Below, piece by piece: positions 45,198 to 54,438 of a stretch of DNA of 54,438 nt. This DNA is from Weissella uvarum (GTDB lineage: Bacteria > Bacillota > Bacilli > Lactobacillales > Lactobacillaceae). How positions within the stretch are numbered: position 1 is the stretch's first letter; the number at the start of each line of letters is the position of its first letter. The position numbers were made by a program, and so were the translations under genes. The notes under the pieces are model-generated. The model did not search any database, was not told the origin of the DNA, and saw only the letters and a list, made by a program, of their open reading frames with translations. The stretch covers positions 1 through 54,438 of the forward strand of contig NZ_JAFBEO010000008.1 in assembly GCF_016908785.1 (NCBI RefSeq), read 5' to 3'.

Positions 45198-46787
45198 ATG
45201 GCTAAGCAATCACAGAGAATTTTTGCGGGAGCCGGGCTGCTAGCTTTAGCTGGCTTAGTAGCAAAAATATTAAGTGCTGTTTACCGCGTACCATTTCAAA
45301 ATATTGTTGGTAATCAAGGCTTTTATGTATATCAGCAAGTGTATCCTATTTATGGAATTGGGATGGTGATGGCGTTAAGTGGTTGGCCGTTGTTTATTTC
45401 TAAAATGGTTGCTGAACAAGGCAGTTTACAGGAACAACAGCAGGTCGCAAAACGTTTGTTTTGGTTGTTAATGGGCTTGAGTGTGCTTATTTTTACGGCC
45501 ATCTATGGTGGAGCAAATCTGATTGCAACGGGCATGCATGATGTTCGATTAATTCCTGAAATCAAAGCGGTCGCTTGGATGTTTTTATGTATGCCATTCT
45601 TGGCGGTAGGCCGAGGGTATACGCAAGGGCAATTAGATATGGCCCCCACGGCAGTGTCGCAAGTTATTGAACAAGTTGTTCGTGTCGGAATCATCTTAGT
45701 CGTTGCTTGGTGGGGAATGCAACAACAATGGAATGTCTATCAAATCGGAACTTGGGCTACGTTTGCGGCAACCCTGGCCGGGATTGCGGCGATAATATCT
45801 TTATGGCCTAAAACAGGGACTGTGCGGTCTAATTCGGTATCTCAAACTGGTAATATTCCAGTGGCTTGGCGGACATTATGGCGTCGCTTATGGTTTGAGG
45901 GCGGACTTTTAGCAGTTTTAGCGGCTCTATTAGTGCTGTTGCAATTAATTGACTCGTTTACGGTTAAAGGATTACTGCAAGTCAATGGGTTGTCAGCTAG
46001 TGCGGCTGAAGTACAAAAAGGTGTGTATGATCGTGGGCAACCATTAGTTCAACTAGGGATGGTGGTAGCGACCGGGTTAGGAACCGCGCTTTTGCCGGCC
46101 CTACATGAGCATTGGCAAAATAAGCGCTGGCAAGAGTTGAAAAAAACATTTCAAATGACTGTCCGAATATCATTGGTGTTTTCGGTATTAACTGCAGCTG
46201 GATTAATCACAGTATTGCCAGTGGTTAACGAGATGCTTTTTAGCTCACGACAGGGTGACAGTGCATTAGCCTGGTACACTTTAATTGTCGTTCCGGCCAC
46301 TTTAATCACCGTATTAACGAATGTTTTGCAAAGTTTGAATAAAACTAAGGGCCTCTTTTGGTTAGTTGGAGTAAGTCTTATTATTAAATGGGGGCTCAAT
46401 CAGTTTTTAATTCCGAACTTTGGAATTATTGGGGCGGCAGTCGCCACTTTACTTGCTTTAGTACCATTGCTTGTTTTTACAATCTATCGGATTCCAAGCC
46501 AGTTATGGCACAAAATGAGTAGCAAAGGGTGGTGGCTATCACTGGGTTTAACGACAATCACTGTTGTGTTAAGCGCTGGGGTTATCCGAGTTGTTGGTGA
46601 TACACTATTGGGAAAGGGCCGGTTAGATAGTGTGGTCACTACAGTTTTCGCTGTTGTCGGTGGCGGAGCCATCGGGATTATTTTATTATTGTATTTAAAA
46701 ATATTTAATGAAGATGAGTTACTAGCTTTGCCGAAAGGTGATCGGCTAGTTAACCGAATAAAGGAGAACAAAGATGCGCCTAGATAA
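45198..46787 (+). CDS. MVF/SpoVB-like polysaccharide or lipid-II flippase
   Basis: A MOP-superfamily membrane protein of 529 aa with about 14 helices, resembling B. subtilis YabM/SpoVB and MurJ-type flippases (polysaccharide biosynthesis protein family). N-terminal AGLLALAGLVAKILSAVYRVPFQNIVG is characteristic. It is probably involved in moving lipid-linked wall precursors; whether lipid II or another polymer is not shown. GAGGAGG precedes the ATG. It overlaps the S4-protein start by 14 nt, and the yabM-yabO-divIC order matches B. subtilis. Confidence 0.9.
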   Translation: MAKQSQRIFAGAGLLALAGLVAKILSAVYRVPFQNIVGNQGFYVYQQVYPIYGIGMVMALSGWPLFISKMVAEQGSLQEQQQVAKRLFWLLMGLSVLIFTAIYGGANLIATGMHDVRLIPEIKAVAWMFLCMPFLAVGRGYTQGQLDMAPTAVSQVIEQVVRVGIILVVAWWGMQQQWNVYQIGTWATFAATLAGIAAIISLWPKTGTVRSNSVSQTGNIPVAWRTLWRRLWFEGGLLAVLAALLVLLQLIDSFTVKGLLQVNGLSASAAEVQKGVYDRGQPLVQLGMVVATGLGTALLPALHEHWQNKRWQELKKTFQMTVRISLVFSVLTAAGLITVLPVVNEMLFSSRQGDSALAWYTLIVVPATLITVLTNVLQSLNKTKGLFWLVGVSLIIKWGLNQFLIPNFGIIGAAVATLLALVPLLVFTIYRIPSQLWHKMSSKGWWLSLGLTTITVVLSAGVIRVVGDTLLGKGRLDSVVTTVFAVVGGGAIGIILLLYLKIFNEDELLALPKGDRLVNRIKENKDAPR

Positions 46788-47046
46788 GTTTTTAAAAGTT
46801 TCACGTCTGATTAAACGACGGAGCGTTGCCAAAGATATTGCGGATCAGGGTCGAATTGATATTAATGGTAAAACAGCTAAATCATCAAATGACGTGACAG
46901 TTGGGGATGAATTAACAATTCGTTTTGGGAATAAAGTATCAGTAATTCGGGTCGACAAAATTGTTGAAACGACTAAAAAAGACGAATCTGATGAGATGTA
47001 TTCGATTGTTGATGAACAATACACAACGGATGGAGAGGCGGAATAA
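46774..47046 (+). CDS. rqcP: S4-domain RNA-binding protein (RqcP/YabO)
   Basis: A 90-aa S4-fold protein binding ribosomal or tRNA elements. The domain MRLDKFLKVSRLIKRRSVAKDIADQGRIDINGK fills the first half. In B. subtilis the ortholog (YabO, RqcP) assists RqcH in adding alanine tails to stalled nascent chains on 50S subunits. It is translated from within the end of the flippase gene. Position before divIC supports the identification over HslR/Hsp15, which has the same fold. Confidence 0.88.
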   Translation: MRLDKFLKVSRLIKRRSVAKDIADQGRIDINGKTAKSSNDVTVGDELTIRFGNKVSVIRVDKIVETTKKDESDEMYSIVDEQYTTDGEAE

Positions 47047-47161
47047 CGTTCTGTTATCTTTTTATATAAAAAGTTTAAGATTAGATGAATGGGCTTAAGA
47101 AACATCGCCTTTTCGGCTATTGTTAGGGTATAAATTATTGAGAAGACGAGAGGGGCCAGCA

Positions 47162-47536
47162 ATGGCAAAATATCAAAACAATAAGAATATTCAACCATTG
47201 AATGATGCTGGTCAGCGATCGTTAGAATTTAAAAAACAAGAGCAGATACATCAGCATAAAGTACATCGACGTCGTCGTTTGATTTGTGCTGCGATGATTT
47301 GTGTCTTAACCTTAACTTTTGCTTGGCAATATCAAGCGCATTCAGCGCGTTATAACCAAACCGTTCAAGCTTCAAACAAAATGCAAAAGAAGTTGGACAG
47401 TGCTAAGGCTACTAATAAGCAATTAAAGCAAACACGTCGTGATGTTAAGGATGATACTTATTTGTCAAAGTTAGCACGTGATCGTTATTTGTATTCAAAA
47501 AAGGGTGAGGTTGTCTTCAACCTACCAGATAATTAG
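47162..47536 (+). CDS. divIC: Septum formation initiator DivIC/FtsB-like
   Basis: A bitopic division protein, 124 aa from ATG 47162 (GAGAGGGG upstream). It has a basic cytoplasmic N-terminus (HKVHRRRR), one membrane helix (LICAAMICVLTLTFAW), an extracellular coiled coil (about 75-105) and the conserved YLSKLARDRYLYSKKGEVVFNLP end. It forms a complex with FtsL and DivIB at the septum. Its place between rqcP and tilS matches B. subtilis. A terminator follows. Confidence 0.92.
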   Translation: MAKYQNNKNIQPLNDAGQRSLEFKKQEQIHQHKVHRRRRLICAAMICVLTLTFAWQYQAHSARYNQTVQASNKMQKKLDSAKATNKQLKQTRRDVKDDTYLSKLARDRYLYSKKGEVVFNLPDN

Positions 47537-47542
47537 TCAAAA

Positions 47543-47572
47543 AAGGTCGAGCATGTGCTCGACCCTTTTTAT
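47543..47572 (+). terminator. Terminator between divIC and tilS
   Basis: A perfect 9-bp stem GGTCGAGCA/TGCTCGACC (47545-47553 with 47556-47564), then CTTTTT. tilS must be read from leakage or a promoter within the short gap. Confidence 0.88.
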
Positions 47573-47596
47573 TATGTAGAGTTAAGGAGATTAAGC

Positions 47597-48574
47597 ATGC
47601 CAATGAACAAACGGCAGCGTGAATTAATTGAATATGTTCGTCAAGTTAAACTGTTTGATGCAGATGATCATCTTTTAGTTGCTTTTTCGGGGGGGCATGA
47701 TTCTTCAATCCTGTTGGCTTGGTTGACCAATGGACAATTGCCAGCAGATTTACAACCGAAAGTCAGTGTATTGTATGTTAATCATCAATTACGACCGGAT
47801 GCGGCGGCTGAAGAAGCCAGTGTGCGCCGAAGCCTTGATCAAACAAAAAACCTTTGGTCATCAAAAATTGTACGCTTAGACTGGGAAAAAACGCCGACAA
47901 CTAGGGTGGAAGAGCAAGCGCGTCATCGGCGGTATGCTGCGCTCATTGATGAAGCTAAGGCGATTGGTGCTAATAAATTAGTAACTGCGCATCATCAAGA
48001 TGACCAAGCTGAGACGATTTTATATAAACTTGTCCGAGGTGGTAATATCACTCAGCTAAAGGGGATGCAAGCTAGTGTAAAGCTTAATGATGGATTGGCT
48101 TTAATCCGCCCGTTTTTAGGGATACCTAAAGCCTCGCTTGATAAGCTTATTGATAAACCTTTATCTACATGGGTGACGGATAGCTCAAATCAAAACAATC
48201 AATTTGCCCGTAATCGGATTCGAAATGCTGTGATGCCCGAGCTAGAGCAGATTAATCAGCAAACGACTAAGCACCTTGAGGAATTTGCTGACCAATTAGC
48301 TGGTATGGAATATTTATTAGAAAAACAGTTGCCTACTTATTATCAACAGTTAGCTGAGGGTACCTTTGATTGGAAAATGCCAGACGCAGCGATAGAGATT
48401 ATTTTGCAACGTTGGTTAAATCAACAAGGCTGTTTTTCAGTTAAAAACAGCCAAATTAAACAAGCGATTCAAATGATGCGAAATCCAAGTATTTCAAGTG
48501 GGGAAATTCGTCTAAATCAAGTTGATGTATTACGTCGAAAAGGGCGGTATATCAGTTTAGTTAAAATTGGTTAA
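47597..48574 (+). CDS. tilS: tRNA(Ile)-lysidine synthase, short form
   Basis: Modifies C34 of the CAU-anticodon tRNA-Ile to lysidine so that it reads AUA. The P-loop-like PP motif is VAFSGGHDSSIL (about 27-38), and the HHQDDQAETILYKLVRG motif is intact. ATG 47597 follows AAGGAG. At 325 aa it ends soon after a small second domain and lacks the C-terminal TilS domain found in longer (420-470 aa) Firmicutes enzymes; minimal forms exist elsewhere (Aquifex). The enzyme is essential, so it should be functional. hpt follows, as in Bacillus. Confidence 0.93.
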   Translation: MPMNKRQRELIEYVRQVKLFDADDHLLVAFSGGHDSSILLAWLTNGQLPADLQPKVSVLYVNHQLRPDAAAEEASVRRSLDQTKNLWSSKIVRLDWEKTPTTRVEEQARHRRYAALIDEAKAIGANKLVTAHHQDDQAETILYKLVRGGNITQLKGMQASVKLNDGLALIRPFLGIPKASLDKLIDKPLSTWVTDSSNQNNQFARNRIRNAVMPELEQINQQTTKHLEEFADQLAGMEYLLEKQLPTYYQQLAEGTFDWKMPDAAIEIILQRWLNQQGCFSVKNSQIKQAIQMMRNPSISSGEIRLNQVDVLRRKGRYISLVKIG

Positions 48575-48679
48575 AGAACTTGTTGGTGTTTTGTTAATTT
48601 TGCTAAACATTCTGTTTTATTTGTGTTACTCTTAAAGCTGTGTAACGATAGGTGGATTAGATTTTAGGAGAACAACTAC

Positions 48680-49276
48680 ATGAACCAATGGGACATGAAT
48701 AACGATATTGAACGCGTTTTATATAGTGAAGAAGACATCGCTGAGGCCGCAAAGCGTGTTGGGCAACAATTAGCCGCTGATTATGAAGGCCGGACTCCTG
48801 TTATTATTTCTGTATTAAAGGGAGCTGTTTTGTGGACCGTTGATGTAATGCGTTATATGCAATATGCTGAAACAGAATTCATCGATGTCTCAAGTTATCA
48901 CGGAGGGATTGCCTCAAGTGGTGAGGTTGACTTAGTAGTTGATCTACAAACAGATATTCATGACCGTGATGTTATTATTATGGAAGATATCGTGGATACA
49001 GGACGTTCATTGCAATTTATGAAAGAATTGCTGGCAGAGCGTGGGGCCAAGTCAATTAAAGTTGCTAGCCTGTTAGACAAAAAGGATGGTCGTGTTGTCG
49101 ACGCCAAAGTGGACTATGTTGGTTTTGATGTACCAAAAGCCTTTGTCGTGGGGTACGGACTTGATTACAAGCAATTGTATCGTAACTTGCCATATGTTGG
49201 TGTGTTAAAGCAATCTGTTTATGATCCCGAACATGCTGATTTGGTTGATACAACTGATATCACACCTGACCATTAA
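48680..49276 (+). CDS. hpt: Hypoxanthine phosphoribosyltransferase
   Basis: Salvages hypoxanthine and guanine to IMP and GMP using PRPP. The 198-aa protein has the PRPP motif VIIMEDIVDTGRSLQF (about 98-113), PVIISVLKGAVLWTVDVMRYM and a C-terminal VGYGLDYKQLYRNLPYVGVL. It carries a short C-terminal acidic extension (DPEHADLVDTTDITPDH). AGGAG at 48666-48670 selects the ATG at 48680. The tilS-hpt-ftsH order is conserved across Firmicutes. Confidence 0.95.
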   Translation: MNQWDMNNDIERVLYSEEDIAEAAKRVGQQLAADYEGRTPVIISVLKGAVLWTVDVMRYMQYAETEFIDVSSYHGGIASSGEVDLVVDLQTDIHDRDVIIMEDIVDTGRSLQFMKELLAERGAKSIKVASLLDKKDGRVVDAKVDYVGFDVPKAFVVGYGLDYKQLYRNLPYVGVLKQSVYDPEHADLVDTTDITPDH

Positions 49277-49299
49277 TATAATTGTTAAATTAAACTAAT

Positions 49300-49331
49300 C
49301 GAATACAACGAAGTGTTGTATTCGTAGGAGG
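49300..49331 (+). promoter_or_regulatory. Hairpin immediately 5' of the ftsH ribosome binding site
   Basis: CGAATACAAC (49300-49309) and GTTGTATTCG (49315-49324) form a perfect 10-bp stem with a 5-nt loop. The AGGAGG site (49326-49331) begins one base after the stem. There is no U tract, so it is not a terminator; it could control translation or mRNA stability. Confidence 0.65.
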
Positions 49332-49336
49332 AATAG

Positions 49337-51418
49337 ATGCGAAACCCAAAGAACAATGGTAATTTTGTTCGCAACAGTCTGTTCTACGTCATCCTGGCCT
49401 TAGGATTCCTTGGTTTGTTCTACTGGGTTGCTGGACCTACGCAATCCACAACAACTAAGGCGACAACGACGTCGCAGTTCATGACTGATTTACAAGACAA
49501 AAAGATCAAAAAGATGACGGTTCAACCTGGAGCAGGAGTGTATGAAATCTCTGGTGAGTACCGTAAAGCACAATCGGATTCAAAGGATAACCAAAAGAAT
49601 AACGGTAGCCTTTTGAATGGTATCATGTCTGAATCAAATGATAGTAAGACAAAGAAGTTCCAAACCGAAGTTGTAAGTAATGGTAGTGTGATTTCAGAAA
49701 TCCAAAAGGATGCTGCTGACACTAAGACTGAAGTTAATACTAAGCCACAACCATCTAACTTCTGGGGAACCATGTTAGTAACATTGCTACCTGTTTTGCT
49801 AATGGTTGGTTTGTTCTACATGATGATGAGCGGTATGCAAGGTGGCCAAGGCGGACGTGGTGGTGGAAACATCATGGGCGTTGGTAAGTCAAAGGCTAAG
49901 CCTGAAGATCCAAGCGAGAACAAAGTCCGCTTTAAGGATGTTGCCGGTGAAGAAGAAGAAAAGCAAGAATTGGTAGAAGTTGTTGAATTCTTGCGTGATC
50001 CAAAGAAGTTCTCTAAATTAGGGGCGCGGATTCCTTCCGGTGTCCTACTTGAGGGCCCTCCTGGAACTGGTAAAACATTGTTGGCTCGTGCCGTTGCGGG
50101 TGAGTCAAAAGTGCCATTTTTCTCAATTTCAGGTTCTGATTTCGTTGAAATGTTCGTCGGTGTTGGAGCAAGTCGTGTACGTGATTTGTTTGAAAATGCT
50201 AAGAAAGTGGCGCCAGCCATTATCTTTATTGATGAAATTGATGCGGTTGGACGTCAACGTGGTTCAGGTACCGGTGGTGGTAACGATGAACGTGAACAGA
50301 CTTTGAACCAAATCTTGGTTGAAATGGATGGATTCTCTGGTAGTGAAGGTGTCATTGTGATGGCTGCTACTAACCGTTCTGATGTTTTGGATCCAGCGTT
50401 GCTTCGTCCAGGTCGTTTTGACCGTAAGATTTTGGTTGGCCAACCAGATGTCAAGGGACGTGAAGCGATTTTGAAGGTTCATGCTAAAAATAAGCCTTTG
50501 GACTCAACAGTTGATTTGAAGGAAGTTGCCAAACAGACGCCTGGTTTTGTTGGGGCGGATTTGGAAAACTTGCTTAATGAAGCGGCTTTGCTAGCTGCAC
50601 GTCAAAATCATTCAGTGATTACACCAAAAGATTTGGATGAAGCTGAAGATCGTGTCATTGCTGGACCCGCTAAGAAGGACCGAACGATTTCTGAAAAGGA
50701 ACGTCGTACGGTGGCTTACCACGAAGCTGGACACGCCATTGTTGGTTTAGTTTTGAATGACGCCCGTGTTGTGCATAAGGTTACGATTGTCCCACGTGGA
50801 CGTGCTGGTGGATATGCCATTATGTTGCCTCGTGAAGATCAAATGTTGATGTCAAAGCAAGATGCAACTGACCAAATTGCTGGTTTGATGGGTGGACGTG
50901 CTGCTGAAATGTTCATCTTTAATCAACAATCTTCAGGAGCATCAAATGACTTCCAGCAAGCAACCCAAATTGCGCGTTCAATGGTAACGCAATATGGTAT
51001 GTCTGATAAGCTTGGTATGGTTGAGTTGGAAAACCAAAATTCTGCTCAAATGGGTCGAAACGGTTTGTCTTATTCAGAAGACACTGCCAAGGTCATCGAT
51101 GATGAAGTTCGTCGTTTGACTACGGATGGTTACAATACAGCGATGTCAATTATTGCTGAATATCAAGACAAACATGAAGCGATTGCACAAGCTTTGCTTG
51201 AGTATGAGACTTTGGATGAAAAGCAGATTTTGAGCTTGTTTGAAACTGGTCATATGCCAGACGAACAACCGGTTCAAGAAGATGATGAAGAACCAATGTC
51301 ATACGAAGAAGCTCGTGCTGCTGCTAATAACAAATTAGCTGAAGATGAAGCACAAACTTCATCAGATGATTCAAAGCGTGAAATGACGCCAAAAGACTCA
51401 AATGATGAGGAAATCTAA
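49337..51418 (+). CDS. ftsH: ATP-dependent zinc metalloprotease FtsH
   Basis: A membrane-bound AAA+ protease for quality control of membrane and regulatory proteins. The 693 aa comprise an N-terminal helix ([20 protein letters not shown]), an extracytoplasmic ~100-residue domain and a second helix ([19 protein letters not shown]). The AAA domain has Walker A GPPGTGKT and Walker [11 protein letters not shown], with the second region of homology [23 protein letters not shown]. The zinc motif HEAGHAI is followed by the peptidase domain. An acidic, Gln-rich tail ends it. Terminator downstream. Confidence 0.97.
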   Translation: MRNPKNNGNFVRNSLFYVILALGFLGLFYWVAGPTQSTTTKATTTSQFMTDLQDKKIKKMTVQPGAGVYEISGEYRKAQSDSKDNQKNNGSLLNGIMSESNDSKTKKFQTEVVSNGSVISEIQKDAADTKTEVNTKPQPSNFWGTMLVTLLPVLLMVGLFYMMMSGMQGGQGGRGGGNIMGVGKSKAKPEDPSENKVRFKDVAGEEEEKQELVEVVEFLRDPKKFSKLGARIPSGVLLEGPPGTGKTLLARAVAGESKVPFFSISGSDFVEMFVGVGASRVRDLFENAKKVAPAIIFIDEIDAVGRQRGSGTGGGNDEREQTLNQILVEMDGFSGSEGVIVMAATNRSDVLDPALLRPGRFDRKILVGQPDVKGREAILKVHAKNKPLDSTVDLKEVAKQTPGFVGADLENLLNEAALLAARQNHSVITPKDLDEAEDRVIAGPAKKDRTISEKERRTVAYHEAGHAIVGLVLNDARVVHKVTIVPRGRAGGYAIMLPREDQMLMSKQDATDQIAGLMGGRAAEMFIFNQQSSGASNDFQQATQIARSMVTQYGMSDKLGMVELENQNSAQMGRNGLSYSEDTAKVIDDEVRRLTTDGYNTAMSIIAEYQDKHEAIAQALLEYETLDEKQILSLFETGHMPDEQPVQEDDEEPMSYEEARAAANNKLAEDEAQTSSDDSKREMTPKDSNDEEI

Positions 51419-51428
51419 TTAGCTACAA

Positions 51429-51462
51429 TAAAAAGGACTAATCGCAGATTAGTCCTTTTTTG
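51429..51462 (+). terminator. Terminator after ftsH
   Basis: The AAAAGGACTAATC/GATTAGTCCTTTT stem around a 3-nt loop with a T run. Confidence 0.9.
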
Positions 51463-51536
51463 GTTTAAAGAATCGTTAGAAATAGCGTATAATGTGATTA
51501 AAATGTAATTAGTATATCAATTAAGGAGAATATCCC

Positions 51537-52469
51537 ATGACAGATGAATTAGTACGTGCAGTTACCAAAGATAATGCTTTTCGCGCAATTGCTGTTGATG
51601 CAACACAAATGATTAAGAAGGTTTCAGAATATCATCAAACTTCTGAACTTGGTATTACAGTATTAGGACGGGCCTTAATTGGTGGATTATTGCTTTCAAA
51701 TGCATTGTTGAAGGATGATGATCGTTTAGCTTTGACAATTGATGGAAATGGACCTGCTGGTAAGATTGTGGTTGAAACGTCAGCTGAAGGACAAGTGCGT
51801 GGTTATGTCACGAACCCTGAAGTTGAGTTACCACTTAAAGAAGATGGGTCACAAAACGTTGGAGAAGCCGTTGGTGTTGATGGCTATTTGACTGTGACTA
51901 AAGATATGGGTGAAGACATGGAACCATTCACTGGTAAAGTACAATTAGTGACTGGTGAAATTGGTGATGATCTAACTTACTATATGGCTAAATCAGAGCA
52001 GATTCCTTCTGCTGTGGCAGTTTCTGTTGATTTGGATGAGAGCGGTCAAGTTATTGCGGCCGGAGGATTTATTGTTTCAACTTTGCCAGATGCCAAGGAC
52101 GAAGACCTTGATAAGCTAGAAGCAAAATTGGCTGATTACCCAGCCATTGGTGATATCTTAGAAAAGCAACACAATCCAATGGATCTGCTCGATGAATTGT
52201 TTGGCGCTGATGATTTAGAAGAAGTTGATCGTACGCGCGTAACGCCATATCCTGAAACGTCAAAGGCACGTTATGCCCAGATGTTGGAGACACTACCAAT
52301 TGATGAGTTGCAAGCAATGCATGATCAAGATGGTGGACTTCAAATTATGGATCGCTTTACTGGTAAGACAATTGACTTTGCGGCTGATGAATTAGCTAAC
52401 ATTATTAGTGAAATGCAAGCTAAGCAGAATGAAAACAAGGATAATGCTAGCGAAAATGAAGATAAGTAG
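51537..52469 (+). CDS. hslO: Hsp33-family chaperone lacking all redox-switch cysteines
   Basis: The fold matches Hsp33: VRAVTKDNAFRAIAVDATQMIKKVSEYHQTSELGITVLGRALIGGLLLSNALLKDDDRL and the GGFIVSTLPDA segment are typical. Canonical Hsp33 is inactive until oxidation releases zinc from CxC and CxxC cysteines in its C-terminal domain. Here the equivalent segments read RVTPYPETSKARY (about 233-245) and LQIMDRFTGKTIDF (about 267-280), and the whole 310-aa protein has no cysteine. So it cannot use the normal switch. It may be a constitutive, acid- or heat-triggered holdase, or use another partner. Its C-terminus is Asn/Glu/Lys-rich and longer than usual. TTAAGGAG precedes the ATG. Confidence 0.9.
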   Translation: MTDELVRAVTKDNAFRAIAVDATQMIKKVSEYHQTSELGITVLGRALIGGLLLSNALLKDDDRLALTIDGNGPAGKIVVETSAEGQVRGYVTNPEVELPLKEDGSQNVGEAVGVDGYLTVTKDMGEDMEPFTGKVQLVTGEIGDDLTYYMAKSEQIPSAVAVSVDLDESGQVIAAGGFIVSTLPDAKDEDLDKLEAKLADYPAIGDILEKQHNPMDLLDELFGADDLEEVDRTRVTPYPETSKARYAQMLETLPIDELQAMHDQDGGLQIMDRFTGKTIDFAADELANIISEMQAKQNENKDNASENEDK

Positions 52470-52547
52470 TTGTTTAAGCTTGCAAAATCACCTCAGCCTT
52501 GGCAATCTTAAATAGATAGTTTTTTTAAACAGATTGAAGAAGAATAG

Positions 52548-54047
<1,500 letters not shown>

Positions 54048-54054
54048 TTAAAAA

Positions 54055-54098
54055 TGAAAAAGGACGATTAGTTAAGTTTTTCTAATTGTCCTTTTTTT
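54055..54098 (+). terminator. Terminator after lysS
   Basis: An imperfect AAAAAGGACGATTAG/CTAATTGTCCTTTTT stem with a 10-nt loop, then a T7 run. Confidence 0.88.
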
Positions 54099-54111
54099 GT
54101 GCGTGAAATCG

Positions 54112-54140
54112 TTGACAATGGTTTGAGATATCTGTATTAT
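54112..54140 (+). promoter_or_regulatory. rRNA operon promoter P1
   Basis: TTGACA (54112-54117), a 17-nt spacer, TATTAT (54135-54140). This is the upstream member of a tandem pair ahead of the 16S gene. Confidence 0.8.
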
Positions 54141-54206
54141 CTTAAGAGTTGTCACAGGCAGTGACGACATGAAAACAACAACGAAAAAACTTATTGGAAA
54201 TAATTA

Positions 54207-54235
54207 TTGACGTAGGTTTTAGTAGTTGCTATAAT
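54207..54235 (+). promoter_or_regulatory. rRNA operon promoter P2
   Basis: TTGACG (54207-54212), an exact 17-nt spacer, consensus TATAAT (54230-54235). Close to a perfect strong promoter. Confidence 0.88.
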
Positions 54236-54284
54236 ATAAAAGTTGCGTTGAGGAGTTATCCTTTCCGTCTAACAGTAGATCATT

Positions 54285-54425
54285 GAAAACTGAATATCGT
54301 TTCGATATTAACAAATGTGTAGGGTCACCAACATAGTTGGTGAAAAACATTTGCGAAGTCAATTCGCTAGTAAATTCGTTTAACTTCTGTTAAACAACAA
54401 AATTGATTGAGTACAATCAAACTAC
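54285..54425 (+). promoter_or_regulatory. Structured 16S leader (antitermination and processing region)
   Basis: ATCATTGAAAACTGAATA at 54279-54296 resembles the conserved leader boxA region of Lactobacillales rRNA operons. It is followed by a row of perfect hairpins: 54293-54309, 54326-54342 (enclosed by 54312-54318/54347-54353), 54353-54367, 54378-54395 and 54403-54420. The last ends about 5 nt before the mature 16S start. The 3' strand of the RNase III stem lies outside the window. Confidence 0.7.
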
Positions 54426-54438
54426 AAAATGAGAGTTT
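54426..54438 (+). rRNA. rrs: 16S ribosomal RNA, 5' end only (partial)
   Basis: The final bases AAAATGAGAGTTT match the 5' start of bacterial 16S rRNA (consensus GAGAGTTTGATC). The upstream tandem promoters and leader confirm an rRNA operon. The exact mature 5' end is estimated. Confidence 0.8.

Overview
The window reads as a low-GC, fermentative, Gram-positive chromosome segment from the order Lactobacillales. Gene content fits a Weissella/Leuconostoc-type heterofermenter: an FAD-linked D-lactate dehydrogenase, an arcABDC arginine deiminase cluster, an LCP-family wall protein, UppP and DivIC. The genus is inference; the order is well supported. The window starts in the last ~58 nt of a 5S rRNA and stops ~13 nt into a 16S rRNA. 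It is therefore the segment between two co-directional rRNA operons, exactly where a short-read contig would break.

Layout. (1) 0.2-10.1 kb: housekeeping block metG, a CPA1 Na+/H+ antiporter, tatD-rnmV-rsmA, two tandem CNNM/CorC-type membrane proteins, and veg on the opposite strand. (2) 10.3-13 kb: dCMP deaminase, thyA, and an LCP wall-polymer ligase. (3) 13.1-18.1 kb: a PhnD-C-E-E type ABC importer operon ending in a cytoplasmic UshA-like metallophosphatase. (4) 18.3-28.5 kb: accessory region with PspC, UppP, an MFS transporter whose N-terminus looks frameshifted in a poly-A tract, a tandem array of four ~186-bp units, a YihY-like protein, an HxlR regulator, a secreted protein, a membrane protein with a coupled mini-ORF, a DUF2089-like protein, a MacA/MacB-type efflux system and a 55-aa small protein. 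(5) 28.7-41 kb: dld, arcABDC, a solitary pyrB with a PyrR-type attenuator, a CBS-ACT protein, and a TetR regulator divergent from a YhgE/Pip-type membrane protein. (6) 41.1-54 kb: the conserved Firmicutes block pth-mfd-flippase-rqcP-divIC-tilS-hpt-ftsH-hslO-lysS, then tandem rRNA promoters and a hairpin-rich 16S leader.

How the parts work together. Blocks 1 and 6 carry translation, rRNA maturation, repair and division functions in an order close to that of Bacillus subtilis, with about 30 kb of accessory and metabolic genes inserted between. The arc cluster makes ATP and ammonia from arginine through carbamoyl phosphate, and the adjacent pyrB draws on the same metabolite for pyrimidines. The phn-like operon appears to import a phosphorus compound and dephosphorylate it inside the cell.

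Best candidate for an undescribed system: the tandem array at 21,104-21,790. Read on the minus strand, each unit has a conserved promoter-like block (TAnACT, 10 nt, TTTAAG-like, 5 nt, GTTATT-like), a transcript of about 85-90 nt carrying an invariant 11-nt segment complementary to Shine-Dalgarno sequences, and a terminator with a U tract. Stem substitutions stay paired as G.U only in the minus-strand RNA. This looks like a multicopy anti-Shine-Dalgarno small-RNA family with an arrangement like the CiaR-controlled csRNAs of streptococci. Other notable points are a completely cysteine-free Hsp33, a PhnD-like binding protein without a lipobox, and the frameshifted MFS gene.
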